Part shown: in pieces, positions 1 to 13,742 of the stretch
Position numbering within the stretch: position 1 is the first letter of the stretch
Layout of the letters: every line of letters starts with the position of its first letter
Assembly (NCBI RefSeq): GCF_051401765.1
Contig: NW_027480534.1
Span: 1,426,001 to 1,490,000 of the forward strand
DNA length: 64,000 bases
From: Calliopsis andreniformis
Lineage: Eukaryota > Arthropoda > Insecta > Hymenoptera > Andrenidae
Direction: 5' to 3'
Made by a program: the position numbers and the translations under genes
The notes under the pieces: model-generated
The model's input: the letters and a program-made list of their open reading frames with translations, nothing else
Databases searched by the model: none
What the model was told of the DNA's origin: nothing

Positions 1-3000
1 ATTGAGGACTGATCCTTGAGGTCGAGGATTGAGCATCGAGGATTGAAGGTTGAGGACTGGGGATTGAGGATTGAATATTGAGGATTAAGGATTGAGGATT
101 GGGGATTGAGGATCTAGGATTGGAGACTGATTATTGAGGATTGAGGATTGAGCATTGAGGATTGAGTATTGAGAATTGAGAATTGAGGATGAGTACTGGG
201 GGTTGAGGATTGAGGTTTGAGGAATGAGGATTCAGGATTGAGGATTAAGGATTGAGGATTGAGGATTGAGGATTGACGATTCAGTATTGAAGATTGAGTA
301 TTGATGAATGAGGATTGAGGATTGAGGATTGAGGATTGAAGATTGAAGATTGAGGATTGGGTACTGAATATTGGAAATTGAGGATTGAGGATTGAGGATT
401 GAGGATTGAGAATTGAGAATTGAGGATGAGGACTGAGGGTTGAGGATTGAGGTTTGAGGAACGAGGGTTGAGGATTGAGGATTGAGGACTGAGGATTGAC
501 GATTGAGTTCTGAAGATTGAGGTTTGATGACTGAGGATTGAGGATTGGCGATTGAGGATTGAGGATTCAGGATTGAGGATTGAAGATTGAGGATTGGGTA
601 TTGAGGATTGACGATTGAGGATAGAGGATTGAGGATTGAGGATTGAGGACCGAGGATTAAGGTTTGAAGACTGAGGATTGGGGACTAAGTGTTGAGTGTT
701 CAGTGATGAGATTTGATGTTTGTGGATAGAGACTCGAAGATTGCAGATTGAGTATTGAGCATTGAAAACTGTGAATTGAGGATATTCTATTGAGGATTGA
801 GGATTGACTACTGATTGTTGAGGGCTCAGAGCTGAAGTTTGAGGATTCAGGGTTGAGGATCCGGGATTGATGTTTCAGGACTGAGGATTGAGGATTGAGG
901 ATTGAGGATTGAAGATTGAAGATTGAGGATTGGGTACTGAAGATTGGAAATTGAGGATTGAGGATTGAGGATTGAGGATTGAGTATTGAGAATTGAGGAT
1001 TGACGATTGAATATTGATGATTGAAGATTGAGGATTGAGGATTGAGTGTTGTGGATTGAGGACGAGGACTGAGGGTTGAGTATTGATGTTTGAGGTCTGA
1101 GGATTGAGGATTGGCGATTGAGAATTGTGGATTGAGGATTGAGGATTGAAGATTGAGGATTGGGTATTGAGGATTGAAGAATGAGGATTGATGATTGAGG
1201 ATTGAGGATTGAGGATTGCAGATTGGGTATTGAGGATTGAAGATTGAGGATTGAGGTTTGAGGGTTGAGGATTGAGGACTGAGTGTTGAGGGTTGAGTGA
1301 TGAGAATTGATGTTTGTGGATTGAGATATGATGGTTGAAGAATGGGGATTGAGTATTGAAAACTGTGAATTGAGGATATTCTATTGAGGATTGAGGATTG
1401 ACAGTTGATTGTTGAGGACTGAGGGCTGAAGATTGAGGATTCAGGATTGAGGAGTCGGGATTGCGGTTTGAGGACTGAGGATTGAGGGTTAAGGATTGAA
1501 GATTGAGGATTGACGCTTGATGATTGAGGATTGGGGATGGAGGATTGAGGAGAGAGGACTGAGTGTTGTGGATTCAGTGCTGAGAATTGGTGTTTGAGTA
1601 TTGAGATTTGATTATTGAATATTGTGGATTGAGTATTGAACCAGGAGAATTCAGGATATTCTATTGAGTATTGAGAATTGAGGATTGATGGTTGAGTATT
1701 GTGCATTGATGGTTGAGTATTGAGGATTGATGGTTGAGGGTTGTGTGTTGAATATTGAGGATTGAGGATTGAGGATTTAGGATTGAGGATTGCGGATTGA
1801 GGATCTAGGATTGGAGATTGATTATTGTGGATTCAAGATTGAGGATTGAGGTTTGAGGGTTGAGAATTGAGAATTGAGGATGAGGACTGAGGGTTGAGGA
1901 TTGAGGTTTGAGGAACGAGGGTTGAGGATTGAGGATTGAGGACTGAGGATTGAGGATTGGGTATTGAGGATTGAAGTATGAGGATTAAGGATTGAGGATT
2001 GAGGATTGAGGATTGAAGATTGTGTATTGAGGATTGAAGACTGACGATTGAGGATTGAGGATTGAGGATTGAGGATTGAGGATTGAAGATTGAGTATTGA
2101 GGATTGAAGAATGAGGATTGAGGATTGAGGATTGAGTATTGAGTATTGAGGGTTGAAGATTGAATATTGATAATTGAAGATTGAGGATTGAGGATCGAGG
2201 ATTGAGTATTGAGTATTGAGGATTGAAGGTTCAATATTGATGATTGAAGACTGAGGATTCAGTATTGAGTGTTGTGGATTGAGGACGAGGACTGAGGGTT
2301 GAGTACTGATGTTTGAGGTCTGAGGATTGAGGATTGAGGATTGAGAACTGAGGATTGAGGATTGAGGATTAAGGATTGAGGATTGAGGATTGAGGATCGA
2401 GGATTCAGTATTGAAGATTGAGTATTGATGAGTGTGGATTGAGGATTGAGGTTTGAGGGTTGAGGATTGAGAATTGAGGATTGAGGATTGAGGATTGAAG
2501 AATGAGTATTGAGGATTGAAGATTGAGGATTGAGGATTGGGGATTAAGGATTGAGGATAGGGGATTGAGGATTGAGTATTGAGGATTGAGGATTGAGTGT
2601 TGAAGATTGAGGACTGAGTGTTGAGGGTTGAGTGATGAGAATTGATGTTTGTGGATTGAGATATGAAGGTTGAAGAATGGGGAGTAAGTATTGAAAAATC
2701 TGAATTGAGGATATTCTATTGAGGATTGAGGATTGACAGTTGATTGTTGAGGACTGAGGGCTGAAGATTGAGGATACAGGATTGCGGATTCGGGATTGAG
2801 GTTTGAGGACTGAGGATTGAGGCTTAAGGATTGAAGATTGAGGATTGACTCTTGAGGATTGACGGATTGAGGATGGAGGATTGAGGAGAGACGACTGAGT
2901 GTTGTGGATTGAGTGCTGAGAATTGATGTTTGAGTATTGAAATTTGATTATTGAATACTGTGGATTGAGTATTGAACCATGAGAATTCAGGATATTCTAT

Positions 3001-5778
3001 TGAGTATTGAGGATTGAAGATTGAGGATTGAGGATTGAGGATTGAAGATTGAGGATGATGGCTGAGGTTTGAGGATTGAGGTTTGAGGACTGAGGACTGA
3101 GGATTGAGGATTGAAAATTGAGGATTGAGGATTGAGGGTTGAAGATTGAGGATTGGGTAATGATTATTGAGGAATGAGGATTGAGGATTGAGGATTGAGG
3201 ATTGAGGATTGAAGATTGAGTATTGAGAATTGAAGACTGACGGTTGAGGATTGAGGATTGAGGATTGAGGATTGAGGATTGAGGATTGATGATTGGGTAT
3301 TGAGGATTGAAGACTGAGGGTTGAGGATTGAGGTTTGAGGATTGAGGATTGAAGATTGCGGATTGAGGATTGAGGTTTGTGGACTGAGGATTGAGGATTG
3401 AAGATTGAGGATTGAGGATTGAGGATTGAGGATTGAGGATTGACGATTGAGGATTGAAGACTGAGTATTGATGAGTGAAAAACTGAAGATTGAGTATTGA
3501 GGGTTGAGGATTGAGGACGAGGACTGACGGTTGAGGATTGAGGTTTGAGGATTGAGGATTGAGGATTGAGGACTGAGGCTTGAGGATTGAGAATTGTGCA
3601 TTGAGGATTGCAGGTTGAGGACTGGGGATTGAGGATTGAAGATTGAGGATTATGGATTGTGGATTGGGGATTGAGGATCTAGGATTGGAGATTGATTATT
3701 GAGGATCCAAGATTGAGGATTGAGTATTGAGGATTGAGAATTGAGAATTGTGGTTGAGGACTGTGGGTTGAGGATTGTGGTTTGAGGAACGAGGATTGAG
3801 GATTGAGGATTGAGGACTGAGGATTGACGATTGAGTATTGAAGATTGAGGATTGATGACTGAGGATTGAGGATTGAGGATTGAGGATTGAGGATTGAGGA
3901 TTGAGAATGAGGGCTGAGGGTTGAGGATTGAGGTTTGAGTTTTGAATCCTGAGAATTCAGGATATTCTATTGAGTATTGAGAATTGAGTATTGATGGTTG
4001 AGTATTGAGGATTGAGGGTTGAGGATTGAGGATTGAGTATTGAAGATTGAGGATTAATGATTGAGGATTGAGGATTGAGGATTGAGGATTGAGGATAGAG
4101 GATTGAAGATTGAATATTGAGGATTGAAGATTGAGGATTGAGGATTGAGGGGTGAGGTTTGAGGATCGAGGATTGAGATACAGTATTGAGAATTGAAGAT
4201 TCAGAATTGAGGATTGAGGATTGAACGTTGAGGACTGAGTGTTGAGGGTTGCGTGGTGAGAATTGATGTTTGTGGATAGAGGTTTGAAGATTGCTGATTG
4301 AGTATTGAGTATTGGATACTCTGAATTGAGGATATTCTATTCAGGATTGAGTATTGACGACTGATTGTTGAGGACTGAGGGCTGAAGATTGAGGATTCAG
4401 GATTGAGGATTCAGAGTTAAGGTTTGGGGACTGAGGACTGAGGATTTAAGATTGAGTATTAAGGATTGAATATTGAGGATTGAGGATTGAGGATTGACGA
4501 CTGAGGATGATGGCTGAGGTTTGACGATTGAGGTTTGAGGACTGAGGACTGAGGATGGAGGATTGAGAATTGAGGATTGAGGATTGAGGATTGAGGGTTG
4601 AAGATTGAGGATTGGGTATTGAGACTTGGGGAATGAGGATTGAGGATTGAGGATTGGGGATTGCGGATTGAAGATTGAGTATTGAGGATTGAAGACTGAC
4701 GGCTGAGGATTGAGGATTGAGGATTGAGGATTGAGGATTGGGGATTGAAGATTGAGTATTGAGGATTGAAGATTGAGGGTTGAGGATTGAGGTTTGGGGA
4801 TTGAGGATTGAAGATTGCGGATTGAGGATTGAGGATTGAGGATTGAGGATTGGCTATTGAGGATTGAGTATTGAGGATTGAGGATTGAAGATTGAGGATT
4901 GAGGATTGAGGATTGAAGATTGAGGACTGAGTGTTGAGGGTTGAGTGATGAGAACTGATGTTTGTGGATTGAGATTTGAAGATTTAAGAATGGGGATTGA
5001 GCATTGAAAACTGTGAATTGAGGATGTTCTATTGAGGATTTAGGATTGACAGTTGATTGTTGAGGACTGAGGGCTGAAGATTGAGGATTCAGGATTGAGA
5101 ATTCGGGATTGAGGTTTGAGGACTGAGGATTGAGGGTTAAGGATTGAAGATTGAGGATTGACGCTTGAGGACTGAGGATTGAGGATGGAGGATTGAGGAG
5201 AGAGGACTGAGTGTTGTGGATTGAGGGTTGACGATTGAGGATTGAGTATTGAGGATTGAGGATTGAGGATTGAGGATTGAAGATTGAGCATTGAGTGTTG
5301 CAGATTGAGTATTGAGTATTGAAAACTGTGAAATGAGGATATTCTATTGTGGATTGAGGATTGACAACTGATTGTTGAGGACTGAGGGCTGAAGATTGAG
5401 GATTCAGTATCGAGGATTCAGAATTGAGGTTTGAGGACTGAGGATTGAGAATTGAAGATTGAGTATTGGGGATTGAAGATTGAGGCTTGAGGATTGAGTA
5501 TTGAGGATTGAGGATGAGGGCTGAGGATCGAGGATGGAGGATGATGGCTGAGGGTTGGGGATTGAGGTTTGAGTATTCAATCCTGCGAATTCAGGATATT
5601 CTATAGAGTATTGAGAATTGAGGATTGATGGTTGAGTATTGAGGACTGAGGATTGAGGGTTGAAGATTGAGTATTGAGGATTCAGAATTGAGGTTTGAGG
5701 ACTGATGGTTGAGGATTGAAGTTTGAGTATTGGGGATTGAAGATTGAGGACTGAGGATTGAGGATTGAGGATTGAGGA
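1..5778. repeat. Higher-order repeat L1, copy 1
   Basis: This segment reappears at 7,784-13,742. The offset is 7,783 from position 1 to about 1,740, then 7,971 after a 188-bp length difference, then 7,964 (one heptamer lost) by 5,040. The match stops at 5,778/13,742, where one copy continues GAGGAAT and the other GAGGATG. It contains A boxes with cores at 781, 1375, 2710, 4331, 5023 (variant GATGTTCT) and 5338, and B boxes at 1655, 2991, 3961 and 5595. Position 1 is a window cut, so the true left edge of the repeat is not seen. Confidence 0.9.
405..790. repeat. C-tail to A-box sub-repeat, instance 1 of 3 in the first 7.8 kb
   Basis: This stretch runs from a GAGAATTGAGAATTGAGGAT opening, through AACGAGGG and a GACGATTGAG step, into the A box at 781. 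It reappears at about 5,779-6,163 (A core at 6154, offset 5,373) and about 7,246-7,631 (A core at 7622, offset 6,841). The three instances share rare variants such as GATAGAG followed by CTCGAAG or TTCGAAG before the A core. Confidence 0.75.
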
Positions 5779-7783
5779 ATGAGAATTGAGAATTGAGGAT
5801 GAGGACTGAGGGTTGAGGATTGAGGTTTGAGGAACGAGGGTTGAGGATTGAGGATTGAGGACTGAGGATTGACGATTGAGTACTGAAGATTGAGGATTGA
5901 TGACTGAGGATTGAGGATTGGCGATTGAGGATTGAGGATTGAGGATTGAGGATTGAAGATTGAGGATTGGGGATTGAGGATTGACGATTGAGGATTGAGG
6001 ATTGAGGATTGAGGATTGAGGATTGAAGATTGAGGATTGAAGAGTGAGGATTGAGGACTGAGTGTTGAGTGTTTAGTGATGAGAATTGATGTTTGTGGAT
6101 AGAGATTCGAAGATTGCAGATTGAGTATTGAGCATTGAAAGCTGTGAATTGAGGATATTCTATTGAGGATTGAGGATTGTCTACTGATTGTTCAGGACTC
6201 AGAACTGAAGATTGAGGATTCAGGATTGAGGATCCGGGATTGATGTTTCAGGACTGAGGATTGAGGATTGAGGATTGAGGATTGAATATTGAAGATTGAG
6301 GATTGGGTACTGAAGATTGGAAATTGAGCATTGAGAATTGAGGATTGAGGATTGAGGATTGAGGATTGAGGATTAAAGAATGAGGATTGATGATTGAGGA
6401 TTGAGGATTGAGGATTGCAGATTGAGTATTGAGGATTGAAGATTGAGTATTGAGGTTTGAGGGTTGAAGATTGAGGACTGAGTGTTGAGGGTTGAGTGAT
6501 GAGTATTGATCCTTGTGGATTGAGATATGAAGGTTGAAGTATGGGGATTGAGTATTGAAAACTGTGAATTGAGGATATTCTATTGAGGATTGAGGATAGA
6601 CAGTTGATTGTTGAGGACTGAGGGCTGAAGATTGAGGATTCAGGATTGAGGTGTCGGGATTGAGGTTTGAGGACTGAGGATTGAGTGTTAAGGATTGAAG
6701 ATTGAGGATTGACGCTTGACGATTGAGGATTGAGGATGGAGGATTAAGGAGAGAGGACTGAGTGTTGTGGATTCAGTGCTGAGAATTGATGTTTGAGTAT
6801 TGCGATTTGATTATTGAATATTGTGGATTGAGTATTGAACCATGAGAATTCAGGATATTCTATTGGGTATTGAGAATTGAGGATTGATGGTTGAGTATTG
6901 TGGATTGATGGTTGAGTATTGAGGTTTGATGGTTGAGGGTTGTGTGGTGAATATTGAGGATTGTGGATTGAGGATTGATTATTGATGATTGAAGATTGAG
7001 GATTGAGGATTGAGGGTTGAGGATTGAGGACGAGGACTGACGGTTGAGGATTGAGGTTTGAGGATTGAGGATTGAGGACTGAGGACTGAGGCTTGAGGAT
7101 TGAGGATTGAGCATTGAGGATTGAAGATTGAGGACTGGGGATTGAGGATTGAAGATTGAGGATTTAGGATTGAGGATTGCGGATTGAGGATCTAGGATTG
7201 GAGATTCATTATTGAGGACTCAAGATTGAGGATTGAGGATTGAGGATTGAGAATTGAGAATTGAGGGTGAGGACTGAGGGTTGAGGATTGAGGTTTGAGG
7301 AACGAGGGTAGAGGATTGAGGATTGAGGACTGAGGATTGACGATTGAGTACTGAAGACTGAGGATTGATGACTGAGGATTGAGGATTGGCGATTGAGGAT
7401 TGAGGATTGAGGATTGAGGATTGAAGATTGAGGATTGGGTATTGAGGATTGACGATTGAGGATTGAAGATTGAGGATAGAGGATTGAGGATCGAGGATTA
7501 AGAATTGAAGACTGAGGATTGGGGACTGAGTGTTGAGTGTTCAGTGATGAGAATTGTTGTTTGTGGATAGAGATTCGAAGATTGCAGATTGAGTATTGAG
7601 TATTGAAATCTGTGAATTGAGGATATTCTATTGAGGACTGAGGATTGACAACAGATTGTTGAGGACTGTGTTCCGAAGATTGAGGATTCAGGATTGAGGA
7701 TTCGGGATTGAGGTTTGAGGACTGAGGATTGAGGATTAAGGATTGAAGATTGAGGATTGACGCTTGAGGATTGACGCTTGAGG
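5779..7783. repeat. Tail of the first 7.8-kb unit, built from re-copied sub-blocks
   Basis: This part of the first unit is absent after copy 2. It consists of two further copies of earlier material. 5,779-6,163 repeats about 405-790, 6,400-6,950 repeats about 1,200-1,760 (A core 6574 for 1375 and B core 6854 for 1655, offset 5,199), and 7,246-7,631 repeats 405-790 again. A C box starts at 7189. There is no gene or unique sequence in it. Confidence 0.75.
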
Positions 7784-10700
7784 ATTGAGGACTGATCCTT
7801 GAGGTCGAGGATTGAGCATCGAGGATTGAAGGTTGAGGACTGGGGATTGAGGATTGAATATTGAGGATTAAGGATTGAGGATTGGGGATTGAGGATCTAG
7901 GATTGGAGATTGATTATTGAGGATTGAGGATTGAGCATTGAGGATTGAGTATTGAGAATTGAGAATTGAGGATGAGTACTGGGGGTTGAGGATTGAGGTT
8001 TGAGGAATGAGGATTCAGGATTGAGGATTAAGGATTGAGGATTGAGGATTGAGGATTGACGATTCAGTATTGAAGATTGAGTATTGATGAATGAGGATTG
8101 AGGATTGAGGATTGAGGATTGAAGATTGAAGATTGAGGATTGGGTACTGAATATTGGAAATTGAGGATTGAGGATTGAGGATTGAGGATTGAGAATTGAG
8201 AATTGAGGATGAGGACTGAGGGTTGAGGATTGAGGTTTGAGGAACGAGGGTTGAGGATTGAGGATTGAGGACTGAGGATTGACGATTGAGTTCTGAAGAT
8301 TGAGGTTTGATGACTGAGGATTGAGGATTGGCGATTGAGGATTGAGGATTCAGGATTGAGGATTGAAGATTGAGGATTGGGTATTGAGGATTGACGATTG
8401 AGGATAGAGGATTGAGGATTGAGGATTGAGGACCGAGGATTAAGGTTTGAAGACTGAGGATTGGGGACTAAGTGTTGAGTGTTCAGTGATGAGATTTGAT
8501 GTTTGTGGATAGAGACTCGAAGATTGCAGATTGAGTATTGAGCATTGAAAACTGTGAATTGAGGATATTCTATTGAGGATTGAGGATTGACTACTGATTG
8601 TTGAGGGCTCAGAGCTGAAGTTTGAGGATTCAGGGTTGAGGATCCGGGATTGATGTTTCAGGACTGAGGATTGAGGATTGAGGATTGAGGATTGAAGATT
8701 GAAGATTGAGGATTGGGTACTGAAGATTGGAAATTGAGGATTGAGGATTGAGGATTGAGGATTGAGTATTGAGGATTGAGGATTGACGATTGAATATTGA
8801 TGATTGAAGATTGAGGATTGAGGATTGAGTGTTGTGGATTGAGGACGAGGACTGAGGGTTGAGTATTGATGTTTGAGGTCTGAGGATTGAGGATTGGCGA
8901 TTGAGAATTGTGGATTGAGGATTGAGGATTGAAGATTGAGGATTGGGTATTGAGGATTGAAGAATGAGGATTGATGATTGAGGATTGAGGATTGAGGATT
9001 GCAGATTGAGTATTGAGGATTGAAGATTGAGGATTGAGGTTTGAGGGTTGAGGATTGAGGACTGAGTGTTGAGGGTTGAGTGATGAGAATTGATGTTTGT
9101 GGATTGAGATATGATGGTTGAAGAATGGGGATTGAGTATTGAAAACTGTGAATTGAGGATATTCTATTGAGGATTGAGGATTGACAGTTGATTGTTGAGG
9201 ACTGAGGGCTGAAGATTGAGGATTCAGGATTGAGGAGTCGGGATTGCGGTTTGAGGACTGAGGATTGAGGGTTAAGGATTGAAGATTGAGGATTGACGCT
9301 TGATGATTGAGGATTGGGGATGGAGGATTGAGGAGAGAGGACTGAGTGTTGTGGATTCAGTGCTGAGAATTGGTGTTTGAGTATTGAGATTTGATTATTG
9401 AATATTGTGGATTGAGTATTGAACCAGGAGAATTCAGGATATTCTATTGAGTATTGAGAATTGAGGATTGATGGTTGAGTATTGTGCATTGATGGTTGAG
9501 TATTGAGGATTGATGGTTGAGGGTTGTGTGTTGAATATTGAGGATTGAGGATTGAGGATTGAGTATTGATGATTGAAGATTGAGGATTGAGGATTGAGGG
9601 TTGAGGATTGAGGACGAGGACTGACGGTTGAGGATTGAGGTTTGAGGATTGAGGATTGAGGATTGAGGACTGAGGCTTGAGGATTGAGGATTGAGCATTG
9701 AGGATTGAAGATTGAGGACTGGGGATTGAGGATTGAAGATTGAGGATTTAGGATTGAGGATTGCGGATTGAGGATCTAGGATTGGAGATAGATTATTGTG
9801 GATTCAAGATTGAGGATTGAGGTTTGAGGGTTGAGAATTGAGAATTGAGGATGAGGACTGAGGGTTGAGGATTGAGGTTTGAGGAACGAGGGTTGAGGAT
9901 TGAGGATTGAGGACTGAGGATTGAGGATTGGGTATTGAGGATTGAAGTATGAGGATTAAGGATTGAGGATTGAGGATTGAGGATTGAAGATTGTGTATTG
10001 AGGATTGAAGACTGACGATTGAGGATTGAGGATTGAGGATTGAGGATTGAGGATTGTAGATTGAGTATTGAGGATTGAAGAATGAGGATTGAGGATTGAG
10101 GATTGAGTATTGAGTATTGAGGGTTGAAGATTGAATATTGATGATTGAAGATTGAGGATTGAGGATCGAGGATTGAGTATTGAGTATTGAGGATTGAAGA
10201 TTCAATATTGATGATTGAAGACTGAGGATTCAGTATTGAGTGTTGTGGATTGAGGACGAGGACTGAGGGTTGAGTACTGATGTTTGAGGTCTGAGGATTG
10301 AGGATTGAGGATTGAGAACTGAGGATTGAGGATTGAGGATTAAGGATTGAGGATTGAGGATTGAGGATCGAGGATTCAGTATTGAAGATTGAGTATTGAT
10401 GAGTGTGGATTGAGGATTGAGGTTTGAGGGTTGAGGATTGAGAATTGAGGATTGAGGATTGAGGATTGAAGAATGAGTATTGAGGATTGAAGATTGAGGA
10501 TTGAGGATTGGGGATTAAGGATTGAGGATAGGGGATTGAGGATTGAGTATTGAGGATTGAGGATTGAGTGTTGAAGATTGAGGACTGAGTGTTGAGGGTT
10601 GAGTGATGAGAATTGATGTTTGTGGATTGAGATATGAAGGTTGAAGAATGGGGAGTAAGTATTGAAAAATCTGAATTGAGGATATTCTATTGAGGATTGA

Positions 10701-13700
10701 GGATTGACAGTTGATTGTTGAGGACTGAGGGCTGAAGATTGAGGATACAGGATTGCGGATTCGGGATTGAGGTTTGAGGACTGAGGATTGAGGCTTAAGG
10801 ATTGAAGATTGAGGATTGACTCTTGAGGATTGACGGATTGAGGATGGAGGATTGAGGAGAGACGACTGAGTGTTGTGGATTGAGTGCTGAGAATTGATGT
10901 TTGAGTATTGAAATTTGATTATTGAATACTGTGGATTGAGTATTGAACCATGAGAATTCAGGATATTCTATTGAGTATTGAGGATTGAAGATTGAGGATT
11001 GAGGATTGAGGATTGAAGATTGAGGATGATGGCTGAGGTTTGAGGATTGAGGTTTGAGGACTGAGGACTGAGGATTGAGGATTGAAAATTGAGGATTGAG
11101 GATTGAGGGTTGAAGATTGAGGATTGGGTAATGATTATTGAGGAATGAGGATTGAGGATTGAGGATTGAGGATTGAGGATTGAAGATTGAGTATTGAGAA
11201 TTGAAGACTGACGGTTGAGGATTGAGGATTGAGGATTGAGGATTGAGGATTGAGGATTGATGATTGGGTATTGAGGATTGAAGACTGAGGGTTGAGGATT
11301 GAGGTTTGAGGATTGAGGATTGAAGATTGCGGATTGAGGATTGAGGTTTGTGGACTGAGGATTGAGGATTGAAGATTGAGGATTGAGGATGGAGGATTGA
11401 GGATTGAGGATTGACGATTGAGGATTGAAGACTGAGTATTGATGAGTGAAAAACTGAAGATTGAGTATTGAGGGTTGAGGATTGAGGACGAGGACTGACG
11501 GTTGAGGATTGAGGTTTGAGGATTGAGGATTGAGGATTGAGGACTGAGGCTTGAGGATTGAGAATTGTGCATTGAGGATTGCAGGTTGAGGACTGGGGAT
11601 TGAGGATTGAAGATTGAGGATTATGGATTGTGGATTGGGGATTGAGGATCTAGGATTGGAGATTGATTATTGAGGATCCAAGATTGAGGATTGAGTATTG
11701 AGGATTGAGAATTGAGAATTGTGGTTGAGGACTGTGGGTTGAGGATTGTGGTTTGAGGAACGAGGATTGAGGATTGAGGATTGAGGACTGAGGATTGACG
11801 ATTGAGTATTGAAGATTGAGGATTGATGACTGAGGATTGAGGATTGAGGATTGAGGATTGAGGATTGAGGATTGAGAATGAGGGCTGAGGGTTGAGGATT
11901 GAGGTTTGAGTTTTGAATCCTGAGAATTCAGGATATTCTATTGAGTATTGAGAATTGAGTATTGATGGTTGAGTATTGAGGATTGAGGGTTGAGGATTGA
12001 GGATTGAGTATTGAAGATTCAGGATTAATGATTTAGGATTGAGGATTGAGGATTGAGGATTGAGGATAGAGGATTGAAGATTGAATATTGAGGATTGATG
12101 ATTGAGGATTGAGGATTGAGGGGTGAGGTTTGAGGATCGAGGATTGAGATACAGTATTGAGAATTGAAGATTGAGAATTGAGGATTGAGGATTGAACGTT
12201 GAGGACTGAGTGTTGAGGGTTGCGTGGTGAGAATTGATGTTTGTGGATAGAGGTTTGAAGATTGCTGATTGAGTATTGAGTATTGGATACTCTGAATTGA
12301 GGATATTCTATTGAGGATTGAGTATTGACGACTGATTGTTGAGGACTGAGGGCTGAAGATTGAGGATTCAGGATTGAGGATTCAGAGTTAAGGTTTGGGG
12401 ACTGAGGACTGAGGATTTAAGATTGAGTATTAAGGATTGAATATTGAGGATTGAGGATTGAGGATTGACGACTGAGGATGATGGCTGAGGTTTGACGATT
12501 GAGGTTTGAGGACTGAGGACTGAGGATGGAGGATTGAGAATTGAGGATTGAGGATTGAGGATTGAGGGTTGAAGATTGAGGATTGGGTATTGAGGATTGG
12601 GGAATGAGGATTGAGGATTGAGGATTGGGGATTGCGGATTGAAGATTGAGTATTGAGGATTGAAGACTGACGGCTGAGGATTGAGGATTGAGGATTGAGG
12701 ATTGGGGATTGAAGATTGAGTATTGAGGATTGAAGATTGAGGGTTGAGGATTGAGGTTTGGGGATTGAGGATTGAAGATTGCGGATTGAGGATTGAGGAT
12801 TGAGGATTGAGGATTGGCTATTGAGGATTGAGTATTGAGGATTGAGGATTGAAGATTGAGGATTGAGGATTGAGGATTGAAGATTGAGGACTGAGTGTTG
12901 AGGGTTGAGTGATGAGAACTGATGTTTGTGGATTGAGATTTGAAGATTTAAGAATGGGGATTGAGCATTGAAAACTGTGAATTGAGGATGTTCTATTGAG
13001 GATTTAGGATTGACAGTTGATTGTTGAGGACTGAGGGCTGAAGATTGAGGATTCAGGATTGAGGATTCGGGATTGAGGTTTGAGGACTGAGGATTGAGGG
13101 TTAAGGATTGAAGATTGAGGATTGACGCTTGAGGACTGAGGATTGAGGATGGAGGATTGAGGAGAGAGGACTGAGTGTTGTGGATTGAGGGTTGACGATT
13201 GAGGATTGAGTATTGAGGATTGAGGATTGAGGATTGAGGATTGAAGATTGAGCATTGAGTGTTGCAGATTGAGTATTGAGTATTGAAAACTGTGAAATGA
13301 GGATATTCTATTGTGGATTGAGGATTGACAACTGATTGTTGAGGACTGAGGGCTGAAGATTGAGGATTCAGTATCGAGGATTCAGAATTGAGGTTTGAGG
13401 ACTGAGGATTGAGAATTGATGATTGAGTATTGGGGATTGAAGATTGAGGCTTGAGGATTGAGTATTGAGGATTGAGGATGAGGGCTGAGGATCGAGGATG
13501 GAGGATGATGGCTGAGGGTTGGGGATTGAGGTTTGAGTATTCAATCCTGCGAATTCAGGATATTCTATAGAGTATTGAGAATTGAGGATTGATGGTTGAG
13601 TATTGAGGACTGAGGATTGAGGGTTGAAGATTGAGTATTGAGGATTCAGAATTGAGGTTTGAGGACTGATGGTTGAGGATTGAAGTTTGAGTATTGGGGA

Positions 13701-13742
13701 TTGAAGATTGAGGACTGAGGATTGAGGATTGAGGATTGAGGA
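7784..13742. repeat. Higher-order repeat L1, copy 2
   Basis: This is a second copy of 1-5,778. It keeps the same order of A, B and C boxes; the EcoRI site at 1647 reappears at 9430, 2983 at 10954, 3953 at 11924 and 5587 at 13551. It differs from copy 1 by scattered transitions, a 188-bp extra segment near 9,555-9,741 and one missing heptamer after about 11,600. From about 10,515 onward this copy was itself copied again at 19,890 (repeat L2). A T-to-G change at 11391 (T in copy 1 at 3420) is shared with that later copy at 20766, which orders the events: L1 first, then L2. Confidence 0.9.
9555..9741. repeat. 188-bp segment present in L1 copy 2, absent from copy 1
   Basis: Left of this point the two L1 copies align at offset 7,783, right of it at 7,971. 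The extra sequence includes the rare phase-breaking unit GAGGAC inside GAGGACGAGGACTGACGG. A near-identical segment exists at about 6,970-7,150, so copy 1 probably lost it rather than copy 2 gaining something new. The length 188 is one less than 27 heptamers, as expected if one unit inside it is a hexamer. Confidence 0.8.

Noticed and set aside
657..1706. 349-codon minus-strand open frame, repeated at 8,440-9,489, as a duplicated gene
   Set aside because: It is pure NPQSSIL-type heptapeptide from the satellite. Its stop at 657-659 comes from a common ATTAAGG variant and its start from a one-base GCATTG variant. Its duplication is explained by the L1 repeat. No domain or codon signature is visible.
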